From positions 372,001 through 436,000 of the forward strand of contig DAMBYU010000004.1 in the NCBI GenBank assembly GCA_032051265.1: a DNA stretch of 64,000 bases, written 5' to 3'. Below are positions 43,824-53,081 of the stretch, piece after piece. Below the pieces are notes generated by a model. It saw only the letters and a program-made list of their open reading frames with translations. It searched no databases and had not been told where the DNA came from. The DNA comes from Dryocola sp032051265 (GTDB lineage Bacteria > Pseudomonadota > Gammaproteobacteria > Enterobacterales > Enterobacteriaceae). Made by a program: the position numbers and the translations under genes. Each line of letters opens with the position of its first letter. Positions within the stretch are counted from its first letter, which is position 1.

Positions 43824-45245
43824 ATGAATCCCTCCCAACCCTCTTTTGAAGCACAACAGGCCGTACGATTACGCAGGGGCGACATGGTGCGCCAGCTGAT
43901 GCGCCGGGACAAAACGCCGGTGGCGATTCTGTTTATGGCGGCTATCGTCGGGACGCTGGCCGGGCTTGTTGGCGTTGCTTTCGAAAAGTCCGTGACCTGG
44001 GTGCAACAAAATCGCCTGGCGATGCTGGCGCACGTGGCGGATTATTCCCTGATCGTCTGGCCGCTGGCGTTTATCAGTTCGGTGCTGTTAGCAATGGTTG
44101 GCTACTATCTGGTGCGCCGCTTTGCGCCGGAAGCGGGTGGGTCAGGCATACCCGAAATTGAAGGCGCTCTGGAAGAGCTGCGGCCGGTGCGCTGGTGGCG
44201 GGTGATCCCGGTGAAATTTATCGGCGGCATGGGTACGCTCGGTGCGGGAATGGTGCTGGGCCGCGAAGGCCCGACGGTGCAGTTGGGTGGAAACATTGGT
44301 CGCATGGTGCTGGATATTTTTCGTCTGCGCGGGGCGGAAGCGCGTCATTCTTTACTGGCCACGGGCGCCGCTGCCGGGCTTTCGGCGGCATTTAACGCGC
44401 CGCTTGCGGGCATTTTATTCATCATCGAAGAGATGCGTCCGCAGTTTCGCTATAACCTGATTTCGATTAAAGCGGTGTTCATCGGCGTGATTATGTCGAG
44501 CGTGGTGTTTCGCATTTTTAATGGCGAAAGCGCGGTAATCGCAGTGGGCAAACTTTCTAATGCTCCCGTTAATACGCTTTGGCTCTATCTGGTATTAGGC
44601 ATGGTGTTCGGTGTGGTTGGCGTGTTGTTCAACTCGCTGGTGTTCTGGACGCAGGATATGTTTCAGCGTATCCACGGCGGCGAGATTAAAAAATGGGTGC
44701 TGATAGGCGGCCTGCTGGGCGGAATTAGCGGTGTGTTAGGGCTTATCCAGCCTGCAGCGGCGGGAGGTGGTTTTAACCTGATCCCGATTGCCGCTGCGGG
44801 GAATTACACCGTCGGCATGCTGCTGTTTATTTTTATCACGCGTATTGTTACTACGCTTTTATGCTTTTCTTCAGGCGCGCCGGGGGGGATTTTCGCACCT
44901 ATGCTGGCGCTGGGGACGTTGCTCGGCACGGCATTTGGCATGGCGTGCGCCGCCTGGTTCCCGGCTTATCATCTTGATATGGGAACATTTGCTATCGCCG
45001 GCATGGGCGCGTTGTTTGCCGCATCGGTGCGCGCACCGCTGACCGGCATCGTGCTGGTTCTGGAAATGACTGACAATTACCAGCTCATTTTGCCAATGAT
45101 TATTACCTGCCTTGGCGCGACACTTCTGGCACAATTTTTGGGCGGAAAACCGCTATACTCTTCGATACTTGCGCGTACGCTGGCCAGGCAGGAAGCCGAA
45201 AAACAGGCTAAAACAGAGCAGGCCCCGGCCAGGGAGAATACTTGA
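43824..45245 (+). CDS. clcA: H+/Cl- exchange transporter ClcA
   Basis: Inner-membrane CLC antiporter exchanging two Cl- for one H+, helping extreme acid resistance. 473 residues as in E. coli. Filter motifs GSGIP (106-110), GREGP with the gating glutamate at E148, and GAPGGIFAPML. E203 region EEMRPQFRY is intact. The start MNPSQPSF is preferred over an ATG four codons earlier because it matches the E. coli length; ribosome binding is weak for both. erpA follows after 81 bases. Confidence 0.96.
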   Translation: MNPSQPSFEAQQAVRLRRGDMVRQLMRRDKTPVAILFMAAIVGTLAGLVGVAFEKSVTWVQQNRLAMLAHVADYSLIVWPLAFISSVLLAMVGYYLVRRFAPEAGGSGIPEIEGALEELRPVRWWRVIPVKFIGGMGTLGAGMVLGREGPTVQLGGNIGRMVLDIFRLRGAEARHSLLATGAAAGLSAAFNAPLAGILFIIEEMRPQFRYNLISIKAVFIGVIMSSVVFRIFNGESAVIAVGKLSNAPVNTLWLYLVLGMVFGVVGVLFNSLVFWTQDMFQRIHGGEIKKWVLIGGLLGGISGVLGLIQPAAAGGGFNLIPIAAAGNYTVGMLLFIFITRIVTTLLCFSSGAPGGIFAPMLALGTLLGTAFGMACAAWFPAYHLDMGTFAIAGMGALFAASVRAPLTGIVLVLEMTDNYQLILPMIITCLGATLLAQFLGGKPLYSSILARTLARQEAEKQAKTEQAPARENT

Positions 45246-45326
45246 ACGATTTGACCGCGTATTAGATAATGGCCCTAAAGATCGGGTTAAAATTTACCCG
45301 GTTTGTTATTTCGTTGGGAGCAAAAA

Positions 45327-45671
45327 ATGAGTGATGACGTAGCGCTGCCGCTGCAGTTTACAGAAGCAGCAGCCAGTAAAGTTAAGAGCCTGATCGCAGA
45401 TGAAGAGAATCCGAATCTGAAACTGCGTGTTTACATCACCGGCGGCGGTTGCAGCGGCTTCCAGTATGGTTTCACCTTTGACGACCAGATCAACGACGGC
45501 GACATGACCATCGAGAAGCAGGGCGTTGCGCTGGTGGTGGACCCGATGAGCCTGCAGTATCTGGTAGGCGGCGCGGTGGATTATACTGAGGGTCTGGAAG
45601 GTTCGCGCTTCGTGGTCACTAACCCGAATGCGAAAAGCACCTGCGGGTGTGGTTCTTCCTTCAGCGTGTAA
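45327..45671 (+). CDS. erpA: A-type iron-sulfur carrier ErpA
   Basis: Delivers Fe-S clusters to apo-enzymes, including those of isoprenoid synthesis. 114 residues. Ligand cysteines C42 (GGGCSGFQY), C106 and C108 (TCGCGSS). ATG 45327 follows TTGGGAGCA; an in-frame start 24 bases earlier lacks conservation. Confidence 0.97.
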   Translation: MSDDVALPLQFTEAAASKVKSLIADEENPNLKLRVYITGGGCSGFQYGFTFDDQINDGDMTIEKQGVALVVDPMSLQYLVGGAVDYTEGLEGSRFVVTNPNAKSTCGCGSSFSV

Positions 45672-45730
45672 CGACTAAATTGTGGATGGCGCAAAACCTT
45701 ATCCACATGATAAATCTTAGTTCTCTATAG

Positions 45731-45762
45731 GGCGGGTAAGCGCAAGCGTTACCCGCCTTTTC
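45731..45762 (+). terminator. REP-like terminator after erpA
   Basis: GGCGGGTAA (45731-45739) pairs with TTACCCGCC (45749-45757) and is followed by TTTTCT, so it can end erpA. The left arm with flank shares 12 identical bases with the palindrome at 12578-12589, suggesting a repeat family. Confidence 0.75.
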
Positions 45763-45767
45763 TCTAT

Positions 45768-46388
45768 CTATTGCCGATCATCCAGGGCAAAGGTTGGCAG
45801 TTTGAGATGCCAGCGAATCGCCGCCAGGCGTATCGTGAGCGTGACCGCCATGCCGATCATACTTGCCTGCTCCAAAGGTACTTTGAAAGTATAGAAAGCC
45901 GTGGCGTGCACGATGCCGCCAATAATACAGGCGGTGGCATAAATTTCCGTCCGCAGGATCATGGGGATTTCACGCGCCAGCACGTCGCGAATAATCCCGC
46001 CGCCAACGCCGGTCAGCACGCCCATGCAGATGGCAATCATCGGGCTGGCACCCGCCAGAAAGGCTTTGTTCACCCCGATCCCCACAAACACAGCAAGCCC
46101 GACGGCATCCAGTACCGGGAGGATCCATTTCGGCAGGCGGCGCGGCTGGCGCACCAGCAGGATCGTCAGCAGGCAGGTGACCATCGCCACCACCAGGTCA
46201 GTCGGATCTTTTACCCAGAATACCGGGCCATTCGCCAGCGCCATATCACGTATTGTTCCCCCGCCTACGGCTGTGACAACGCCCAGCACCAGCACGCCAA
46301 ACGGATCCATACGGAGTTTTCCGGCAAGCAGCACGCCGGAGATAGCAAAGACGGCTGTGCCAATAATATCCAGCCAGTAGACCAGCAT
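45768..46388 (-). CDS. yadS: TRIC/UPF0126 family membrane protein YadS
   Basis: 206-residue membrane protein with about seven hydrophobic segments and two internal repeats, each with a GGG-IRD motif (AVGGGTIRD near 42-50 and GVGGGIIRD near 127-135). The family is related to trimeric intracellular cation (TRIC) channels; ions and role in enterobacteria are not established (glycine-type transport has been suggested in the literature for relatives). It is 22 bases after btuF, so likely in the mtnN-btuF-yadS operon. Confidence 0.9.
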   Translation of the reverse strand: MLVYWLDIIGTAVFAISGVLLAGKLRMDPFGVLVLGVVTAVGGGTIRDMALANGPVFWVKDPTDLVVAMVTCLLTILLVRQPRRLPKWILPVLDAVGLAVFVGIGVNKAFLAGASPMIAICMGVLTGVGGGIIRDVLAREIPMILRTEIYATACIIGGIVHATAFYTFKVPLEQASMIGMAVTLTIRLAAIRWHLKLPTFALDDRQ

Positions 46389-46410
46389 TTATTACCCTCA
46401 GATCAAGTCG

Positions 46411-47211
46411 CTATAGTTTTGCCAGCTCCGTACAGAGCTGTTTTGCGGCGAGGATAATACGCGGGCCCGGGCGGCTAAACCAGTCATCATTTATCGCAAT
46501 AACCGGAATGGCCAGCTGGGCCTGCCAGAATTGCTGCACCGGCGGGATGCTGCTTTCATCGCCTGTGATGATAATAGCCTGCGGTTTGCGGGTAAGCACC
46601 TGCTCACGGCTGACCTGCGGCCAGGGCACGCGGCTGGCGACAAAAATGTTTTCTCCGCCGCACAACGTCAGGATTTCGTTCTGAATCGAATCTTTTCCGG
46701 AGGTGAAAAGAGGGTGCTGGCCAAACTGAAGAAACACCTTTTTCTTCGCCGTTTGCGCATAGCGGGACTTCAGCGCGTTGAAATCGGCGGCCAGTTTATC
46801 GGCGGCTTGATTCGCGGTTTCAGGCGTTGGGCTGTATTCACCGAGCTGGCGCAGGGCGGCGATCACGCCTTCAATGGTTGTGGGATCTAACCAGACGATT
46901 TTTATCCCAAGAGCCGCCAGCTGGTTAACCTGACGCTCCGCATTTCCGGCGCGCCATGCCAGAACTACATCCGGCTTTAACGCCACGATGCGTTCCAGGT
47001 TCATGCCCTGCCAGTTTGCCACCTGCTCAAGCTTTTTAGCTTCTTGCGGATAGTCTGACCAGGCGCTCACCGCCACCGGCTTTATGCCCGCAGCGAAGGC
47101 AAGCTCGGTATTAGCGGGTGACAGGGAAATCACCCTCGGCGCGGCGCACAGCAGCAACGGCACGCAAAACAGAATGGCGCTTATTCCGCGCCAGAGCGTT
47201 TTGTTAACCAC
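46411..47211 (-). CDS. btuF: Vitamin B12 periplasmic binding protein BtuF
   Basis: Captures cobalamin in the periplasm for BtuCD. 266 residues when started at the GTG ending at 47211 (VVNKTLWRG), equal to E. coli. Signal peptide ends at about CAA before PRVISLSPANTELAFAAG. Conserved WQGMNLERIVALKPD and VPWPQVSREQVL. The start overlaps the end of mtnN by eight bases, implying translational coupling. BtuC and BtuD are not in the window. Confidence 0.95.
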   Translation of the reverse strand: MVNKTLWRGISAILFCVPLLLCAAPRVISLSPANTELAFAAGIKPVAVSAWSDYPQEAKKLEQVANWQGMNLERIVALKPDVVLAWRAGNAERQVNQLAALGIKIVWLDPTTIEGVIAALRQLGEYSPTPETANQAADKLAADFNALKSRYAQTAKKKVFLQFGQHPLFTSGKDSIQNEILTLCGGENIFVASRVPWPQVSREQVLTRKPQAIIITGDESSIPPVQQFWQAQLAIPVIAINDDWFSRPGPRIILAAKQLCTELAKL

Positions 47212-47902
47212 GAGCCAGTTTCTGCACCAGATTTTCAACCATCAGCGTGGACTGTTTAGCCGCTACCGCCAGGAATTCATCGAAGCTCAGGTGAGACTGC
47301 TGATCGGCTACGTCAGAGATAGCGCGCACTACCACGAAAGGCGTGCCGAAGTTGTGGCAGACGTGCGCCACGGCGGTGGCTTCCATTTCTACCGCAACGG
47401 CCTGCGGGAAATTGTGGCGGATTTTTGCCAGCGCGACGGAACCGTTGATAAACGCATCGCCGCTGACCACCAGGCCGCGTACCGCGTTCAGGCTCAGCTC
47501 GCTAATGCATGCTTCGGCTGCGGCAATCAGTTTTTCATCAGCAGCGAAACCCACCGGACAGCCGGGCAGTTGACCAATCTCATAACCAAACGCGGTGACG
47601 TCTGCATCGTGATAGCGAACTTCGTCGGACACCACGATATCACCTACTTTCAGCGTGGGGGCCAGACCGCCTGCGGAACCGGTATTGATCACTACGTCAG
47701 GCTTGAAACGCTCCAGCAATAAGGTTGCGCCCAGCGCTGCCGCGACTTTACCGATGCCGGATTTTAACAGCGCCACTTCCACCCCATTCAGGGTGCCGGT
47801 ATAAATTTCACAGCCCGCAATGTTCAGCGTTTGACGGTTGTCGATTTTGTCACGCAGCAGCGTAACTTCTTCTTCCATTGCTCCAATAATGCCTGCTTTC
47901 AT
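47204..47902 (-). CDS. mtnN: 5'-methylthioadenosine/S-adenosylhomocysteine nucleosidase
   Basis: Hydrolyses MTA, SAH and 5'-deoxyadenosine, recycling by-products of polyamine, methylation, autoinducer-2 and radical-SAM reactions. 232 residues as in E. coli. Catalytic E12 (GAMEEE), the VEMEATA motif binding the ribose, and the AISDVADQ segment with the catalytic Asp. First gene of mtnN-btuF-yadS; divergent from dgt. Confidence 0.97.
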   Translation of the reverse strand: MKAGIIGAMEEEVTLLRDKIDNRQTLNIAGCEIYTGTLNGVEVALLKSGIGKVAAALGATLLLERFKPDVVINTGSAGGLAPTLKVGDIVVSDEVRYHDADVTAFGYEIGQLPGCPVGFAADEKLIAAAEACISELSLNAVRGLVVSGDAFINGSVALAKIRHNFPQAVAVEMEATAVAHVCHNFGTPFVVVRAISDVADQQSHLSFDEFLAVAAKQSTLMVENLVQKLARG

Positions 47903-47996
47903 AGAGATACTCGCAATCGTGTTAGTTAGGATGCATAGTCTATCATGGCAAGCATCAAGGAATTAATCCGCTCTTGGTTTGGGCGAAGGAGAGGGC

Positions 47997-49511
47997 ATGA
48001 GCGAACTAGATTTCCGCAAGAAAATTAACTGGCACCGCCGTTTCCGATCGCCTGAAGGGGTCAAAAATGAACATGAGATTCTGCGCATCTTTGAGAGCGA
48101 TCGCGGCAGGATCATAAACTCCCCGGCAATCCGCCGCCTGCAGCAAAAAACGCAGGTCTTTCCCCTTGAGCGCAACGCCTCCGTGCGTACACGCCTGACG
48201 CACTCGATGGAAGTTCAGCAGGTCGGGCGCTACATTGCCAAAGAGGTTCTCAGCCGCCTTAAGGAGCAGCAGTCTCTCGAAAAATATGGCCTTAACGAGC
48301 TGACCGGCCCCTTTGAAAGCATTGTCGAAATGGCCTGTCTGATGCACGACATTGGTAACCCACCTTTTGGGCATTTTGGTGAGTCGGCCATTAATGACTG
48401 GTTTCGCCAACGGCTCTTTCCGACCGATGCCGGAAGCCAGCCGCGTAGTGACGATCGTTGTAAGGTCAACGCGTTGCAACTGCGGGAAGGGGAAGAGAGC
48501 CTGAACGAGCTGCGCCGTAATGTGCGGCAGGATCTTTGTCAGTTTGAAGGGAATGCGCAGGGCATTCGCCTGGTTCACAGCCTGTTGCGGATGAATCTGA
48601 CCTGGGCGCAGGTGGGCTGCATTCTGAAATATACCCGTCCCGCGTGGTTTGTCGGCAAGCCGCCAGAAAGCCACGCCTATTTGATGAAAAAACCCGGTTT
48701 TTACCTTTCAGAAGAGAGCTATATCAAGCGCTTGCGTGCCGAGCTTCAGCTAGGTGAATACAGCCGCTTTCCTCTGACGTGGATTATGGAGGCGGCGGAC
48801 GATATCTCTTACTGCGTGGCGGATCTGGAGGATGCGGTTGAGAAACATATTTTCAGCGTCGAGCAGCTCTACCAGCATCTCTGTGCTGCCTGGGGCGAGC
48901 GCAAACAGGGCGATCTGTTTGAAAAAGTAGTGAATGACGCGTGGCGAAAATCCAGCACCAACCAGATGCGGCGCAGCACTGAAGATCAGTTTTTTATGTA
49001 TTTGCGGGTAAATACGTTAAATCAGCTTGTCCCTTATGCGGCGCAGCGTTTTATCGACAATCTTCCGGAGATTTATACGGGCGAGTTTAATCATGCCCTG
49101 CTGGAGGACGACAGCTCGTTCGCGCGGCTGCTTGAACTCTATAAGCAAGTGGCGGTACGGCAGGTCTTTAGCCATCCTGAGGTAGAACAGCTGGAACTGC
49201 AGGGCTATCGGGTTATCAGCGGTTTACTTGAAATTTATAGCCCGCTCCTCAATATGTCCGGTGAGGATTTTGCTGAACTGGTGGAAAAAGAGAGCTTGCG
49301 TCGTCTGCCCATCGAGACGCGGCTTTACCATAAATTATCTACAAAACACCGGCTTGCTTATATCGAAGCCGTGAGCGACTTATCGCCTGCGGACGCTGAG
49401 TTTGCTGTCCGGGAGTATTATTACCGTTGCCGGCTGATTCAGGATTATATCAGCGGCATGACCGATTTATACGCCTGGGATGAATACCGCCGCCTGATGG
49501 CTGTGGAATAG
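47997..49511 (+). CDS. dgt: Deoxyguanosinetriphosphate triphosphohydrolase
   Basis: HD-domain hexamer splitting dGTP to deoxyguanosine and triphosphate. 504 residues (505 in E. coli). Metal ligands H69 (RLTHSMEVQQ) and H117/D118 (MHDIGNPPFGH). The start MSELDFRKK follows GGAGAGG; a start six codons upstream is not conserved. Confidence 0.96.
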   Translation: MSELDFRKKINWHRRFRSPEGVKNEHEILRIFESDRGRIINSPAIRRLQQKTQVFPLERNASVRTRLTHSMEVQQVGRYIAKEVLSRLKEQQSLEKYGLNELTGPFESIVEMACLMHDIGNPPFGHFGESAINDWFRQRLFPTDAGSQPRSDDRCKVNALQLREGEESLNELRRNVRQDLCQFEGNAQGIRLVHSLLRMNLTWAQVGCILKYTRPAWFVGKPPESHAYLMKKPGFYLSEESYIKRLRAELQLGEYSRFPLTWIMEAADDISYCVADLEDAVEKHIFSVEQLYQHLCAAWGERKQGDLFEKVVNDAWRKSSTNQMRRSTEDQFFMYLRVNTLNQLVPYAAQRFIDNLPEIYTGEFNHALLEDDSSFARLLELYKQVAVRQVFSHPEVEQLELQGYRVISGLLEIYSPLLNMSGEDFAELVEKESLRRLPIETRLYHKLSTKHRLAYIEAVSDLSPADAEFAVREYYYRCRLIQDYISGMTDLYAWDEYRRLMAVE

Positions 49512-49573
49512 CGTCTCGTTGAGTTTTGTAAAGACGAACAATAATTTTTTACTTTTTCCAGTGAGTTAACGGC

Positions 49574-49601
49574 GGAACTAAGCGCTATAACACCACTCTA
49601 T
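49574..49601 (+). promoter_or_regulatory. Sigma-E type promoter of degP
   Basis: -35 GGAACT at 49574-49579 and -10 TCTAT at 49597-49601 are 17 bases apart, close to the sigma-E consensus and at the place of the known E. coli degP promoter, about 50 bases before the start codon. Confidence 0.75.
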
Positions 49602-49650
49602 ATAGACCTGCACAGCAATTATGCGTGACTTATAACTTGAGATTGAAGAC

Positions 49651-51090
49651 ATGAAAAAAACCACTTTAGCAATGAGTGCGCTGGCTCTGAGTCTGAGTTT
49701 GGCGCTGGGACCCGTTTCCGCCATCGCCGCTGAGACGGCTTCTTCTGCATCTGCCACGCAACAGCTTCCAAGCCTTGCGCCCATGCTTGAAAAAGTAATG
49801 CCATCAGTGGTGAGTATTAACGTTGAAGGCAGCACTACGGTAAATACGCCGCGCATGGGGCGCAACTTCCAGCAATTCTTCGGCGACAACTCGCCATTCT
49901 GCCAGGAGGGTTCGCCGTTCCAGAGTTCCCCATTCTGTCAGGGTGGCCCGAACGGCGGGTCTGACGGCGGTTCGCAGCAACAGAAATTTGCCGCTCTTGG
50001 TTCAGGTGTCATCATTGACGCCGCCAAAGGCTATGTCGTAACCAACAACCACGTTGTCGATAACGCGACTAAAATTCAGGTCTCCCTGAGCGACGGCCGC
50101 AAGTTTGAAGCCAAAGTCGTAGGTAAAGATCCGCGTTCCGACATCGCGCTGCTGCAGTTACAGGATCCGAAAAACCTGACGGCGATTAAAATGGCCGACT
50201 CTGACGCTCTGCGCGTAGGTGATTACACCGTGGCGATTGGTAACCCATATGGCCTGGGCGAAACCGTCACCTCCGGGATTGTTTCGGCGCTGGGCCGTAG
50301 CGGCCTGAATATCGAAAACTATGAAAACTTTATCCAGACGGATGCGGCGATTAACCGCGGCAACTCCGGCGGCGCGTTGGTTAACCTGAACGGTGAATTG
50401 ATCGGGATTAACACCGCGATCCTTGCTCCGGATGGCGGAAATATCGGTATCGGTTTTGCTATCCCAAGCAATATGGTGAAAAACCTGACCGCCCAAATGG
50501 TGCAGTACGGCCAGGTTAAGCGCGGCGAACTGGGCATCATGGGCACAGAGCTGAACTCTGAGCTGGCAAAAGCCATGAAGGTTGATGCTCAGCGCGGGGC
50601 GTTTGTAAGCCAGGTTATGGCCAACTCTTCCGCCGCGAAAGCGGGCGTGAAAGCCGGTGACGTGGTGGTTTCCATGAACGGTAAAGCCATCAGTAGCTTT
50701 GCGGCGTTGCGTGCAGAAGTCGGTTCTATGCCGGTTGGCAGCAAAATCACTCTCGGCCTGCTGCGTGACGGTAAGCCGGTTTCGGTGAATCTGGAGCTGC
50801 AGCAAAGCAGCCAGACGCAGGTGGATTCCTCAACCATCTTTACCGGCATTGAAGGCGCTGAAATGAGCAACCGCAGCGGTAAAGATGAAAAAGGTGTCAT
50901 CGTTAATTCCGTGAAAGGCAACACGCCTGCTGCACGCATCGGCCTGAAAAAAGGCGATGTTATTATCGGCGTTAACCAGCAGCCGGTGAACAATATTGCT
51001 GAACTGCGTAAAGTTCTCGATACCAAACCGTCGGTGATGGCGCTCAACATTCAGCGCGGCGATACCACTATTTATCTGCTGATGCAGTAA
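49651..51090 (+). CDS. degP: Periplasmic serine protease/chaperone DegP (HtrA)
   Basis: Envelope protein quality control under heat and misfolding stress. 479 residues (474 in E. coli). Signal peptide to A26; LA loop with the repeated SPFCQ motif (81-97), C84 and C96 able to pair; catalytic triad H134, D164, S239 (GNSGG); two PDZ domains (about 285-375 and 395-475). Sigma-E promoter upstream and a strong terminator downstream; Cpx control known in E. coli was not confirmed here. Confidence 0.97.
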   Translation: MKKTTLAMSALALSLSLALGPVSAIAAETASSASATQQLPSLAPMLEKVMPSVVSINVEGSTTVNTPRMGRNFQQFFGDNSPFCQEGSPFQSSPFCQGGPNGGSDGGSQQQKFAALGSGVIIDAAKGYVVTNNHVVDNATKIQVSLSDGRKFEAKVVGKDPRSDIALLQLQDPKNLTAIKMADSDALRVGDYTVAIGNPYGLGETVTSGIVSALGRSGLNIENYENFIQTDAAINRGNSGGALVNLNGELIGINTAILAPDGGNIGIGFAIPSNMVKNLTAQMVQYGQVKRGELGIMGTELNSELAKAMKVDAQRGAFVSQVMANSSAAKAGVKAGDVVVSMNGKAISSFAALRAEVGSMPVGSKITLGLLRDGKPVSVNLELQQSSQTQVDSSTIFTGIEGAEMSNRSGKDEKGVIVNSVKGNTPAARIGLKKGDVIIGVNQQPVNNIAELRKVLDTKPSVMALNIQRGDTTIYLLMQ

Positions 51091-51121
51091 TCCTCTGCGG
51101 ATTAAGTTCTTCCATGTAGCC

Positions 51122-51148
51122 AAGGGCCGCTTTTGCGGCCCTTTTTTG
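51122..51148 (+). terminator. Intrinsic terminator after degP
   Basis: GGGCCGC (51124-51130), loop TTTT, GCGGCCC (51135-51141), T6. Confidence 0.93.
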
Positions 51149-51258
51149 TGAGCTTTTCCACAACTCCATATTATTACGCGGTGCTTTGGGCGTTTGCACA
51201 ATGTCAGAGCGTTTTTTCTCGCCTATGCTAGGCCATCAGCACGACTGGAGAGGAAGCA

Positions 51259-52416
51259 ATGGCAGGCTGGCACCTTGATACTAAAATGGCGCAGGATATT
51301 GTGGCGCGCACTATGACCATCATCGACACCAATATCAACGTGATGGACGCCCGGGGACGCATCATCGGCAGCGGTGATAAAGAGCGTATTGGCGAGCTGC
51401 ACGAAGGTGCGCTGCTGGTGCTCTCGCAGGGGCGCGTGGTGGATATCGATGACGCCGTTGCCCGGCATCTGCACGGCGTGCGCCAGGGGATCAACCTGCC
51501 GCTGCGTATCGATGGCGAAATCGTCGGCGTGATTGGCCTCACCGGCGAGCCGGAGTCGTTGCGTAAGTACGGCGAGCTGGTCTGTATGACCGCAGAGATG
51601 ATGCTTGAGCAGTCCCGCCTGATGCACCTGCTGGCTCAGGACAGCCGCCTGCGTGAAGAACTGGTGATGAACCTGATTCAGGCAGAAGAGCACTCCCCGG
51701 CGCTGACAGAATGGGCGCAGAGGCTGGGTATCGATCTCAATCAGCCCCGCGTTGTGGCGGTAGTGGAAGTAGACAGCGGCCAGCTTGGCGTAGACAGCGC
51801 CATGGAAGAGCTCCAGCAGCTGCAAAACGCGCTTACCACTCCCGAGCGTAACAACCTGATCGCCATCGTCTCTTTAACGGAAATGGTGGTGCTAAAGCCC
51901 GCGCTGAATCAGTTTGGGCGCTGGGATGCCGAAGATCATCGTAAGCGCGTAGAACAGCTTATCAGCCGTATGAAAGAGAACGGCCAGTTACGCTTTCGCG
52001 TCGCGCTTGGGAACTATTTTACCGGCTCCGGCAGCATTGCCCGCTCTTATCGCACTGCCCATACCACTATGATGGTCGGCAAGCAGCGTATGCCGGAAAG
52101 CCGCAGCTACTTCTATCAGGATCTGATGTTGCCCGTTCTGCTCGACAGCCTGCGCGGCGGCTGGCAGGCGAATGAGCTGGCACGTCCGCTGGCGCGTTTA
52201 AAAGCTATGGATAACAACGGATTGCTGCGCAGAACGCTCAGCGCATGGTTTCGGCATAACGTGCAGCCGCTGGCCACGTCGAAGGCGTTATTTATTCACA
52301 GGAATACGCTTGAGTATCGGCTTAACCGTATCTCAGAACTTACCGGGCTGAACCTGGGGAATTTCGACGATCGTCTGCTGCTGTATGTCGCTTTGCAGTT
52401 GGATGAACAGCAGTAA
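51259..52416 (+). CDS. cdaR: Carbohydrate diacid regulator CdaR
   Basis: Activator of glucarate/galactarate/glycerate genes in E. coli. 385 residues as there. The N-terminal putative sugar-diacid recognition domain covers about 1-135, and the C-terminal PucR-type helix-turn-helix is seen in FIHRNTLEYRLNRISELTG (about 350-368). ATG 51259 follows GAGAGGAAG. The diacid catabolic genes it would control are not in the window. Confidence 0.96.
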   Translation: MAGWHLDTKMAQDIVARTMTIIDTNINVMDARGRIIGSGDKERIGELHEGALLVLSQGRVVDIDDAVARHLHGVRQGINLPLRIDGEIVGVIGLTGEPESLRKYGELVCMTAEMMLEQSRLMHLLAQDSRLREELVMNLIQAEEHSPALTEWAQRLGIDLNQPRVVAVVEVDSGQLGVDSAMEELQQLQNALTTPERNNLIAIVSLTEMVVLKPALNQFGRWDAEDHRKRVEQLISRMKENGQLRFRVALGNYFTGSGSIARSYRTAHTTMMVGKQRMPESRSYFYQDLMLPVLLDSLRGGWQANELARPLARLKAMDNNGLLRRTLSAWFRHNVQPLATSKALFIHRNTLEYRLNRISELTGLNLGNFDDRLLLYVALQLDEQQ

Positions 52417-52514
52417 GAAAGGGCAAAGCTTATGATCTGCAAGTTCCTGAACCAGGCTTTCTAAAAAACCACTGGGAAATCAATTTGTTGATTTTTGACA
52501 AATCGATCACAAAA

Positions 52515-52538
52515 AAGGAAAAACCACGCTTTTTCCTT
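52515..52538 (+). terminator. Possible terminator after cdaR
   Basis: AAGGAAAAA (52515-52523) pairs with TTTTTCCTT (52530-52538) over a CCACGC loop. The AT-rich stem and the following CTTTG make it only a weak candidate. Confidence 0.4.
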
Positions 52539-52556
52539 CTTTGTCAGCAATATCAA

Positions 52557-52574
52557 GGGCCGGGAGCCCGGCCC
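52557..52574 (-). terminator. Hairpin downstream of yaeH
   Basis: GGGCCGGG/CCCGGCCC with a two-base AG centre forms a very GC-rich palindrome nine bases past the yaeH stop. No real T-run follows on the minus strand, so it may mark a processed 3' end. Confidence 0.5.
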
Positions 52575-52582
52575 ATAGAGAA

Positions 52583-52972
52583 CTATTTATTGCGGGTTAG
52601 TTTTTCCAGATCGGCCTCAATTTCACCGATCTTATTGGTCACTACCGATTCCAGATGACGCAGATCGTCAAGGATCTTACGTTTCAGATCCACCTCGGTG
52701 CGATCTCGCTGACAGAGCTGATCTAATTCGTCGATCACGTAGCGCAGGTTGGGGCTTATCTCCTGCACTTCTTTGTAACCCTGTCCTATGCCATCGGCGA
52801 TAATGGTCTTGCGCTGGCGTGGATATTTAAACTTCACGCTTTTGGCAAAGAACTCGCCTTTATCCTTCTGGAAATAGATTTTCAGGATATCGTTGTTGGC
52901 TTCCTGCCGGAGGCTGTAACGATCGATTTCATCAGGATTGGTAATACCCAGACTTTTCAGGTTATCGTACAT
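52583..52972 (-). CDS. yaeH: UPF0325 family protein YaeH
   Basis: 129 residues (128 in E. coli YaeH) and nearly identical along its length. Charged and soluble with a helical, coiled-coil-like C-terminus (EVDLKRKILDDLRHLESVV). Function unknown. E. coli yaeI, which follows it there, is absent here. Confidence 0.93.
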   Translation of the reverse strand: MYDNLKSLGITNPDEIDRYSLRQEANNDILKIYFQKDKGEFFAKSVKFKYPRQRKTIIADGIGQGYKEVQEISPNLRYVIDELDQLCQRDRTEVDLKRKILDDLRHLESVVTNKIGEIEADLEKLTRNK

Positions 52973-53040
52973 AGCGTTACCTTTTCGATATCATTAACCT
53001 ATAGATAATCAACGGAAAATTCCTTTCCCGCCACTCCTGA

Positions 53041-53076
53041 ATGTTAAAAAGGCGGAATAACCCGCCTTTTTAACAT
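53041..53076 (-). terminator. Terminator after dapD
   Basis: A 15-pair perfect stem (ATGTTAAAAAGGCGG at 53041-53055 with its complement ending at 53076) around a six-base loop; T5 lies within the arm on either strand. Confidence 0.88.
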
Positions 53077-53081
53077 TTATT

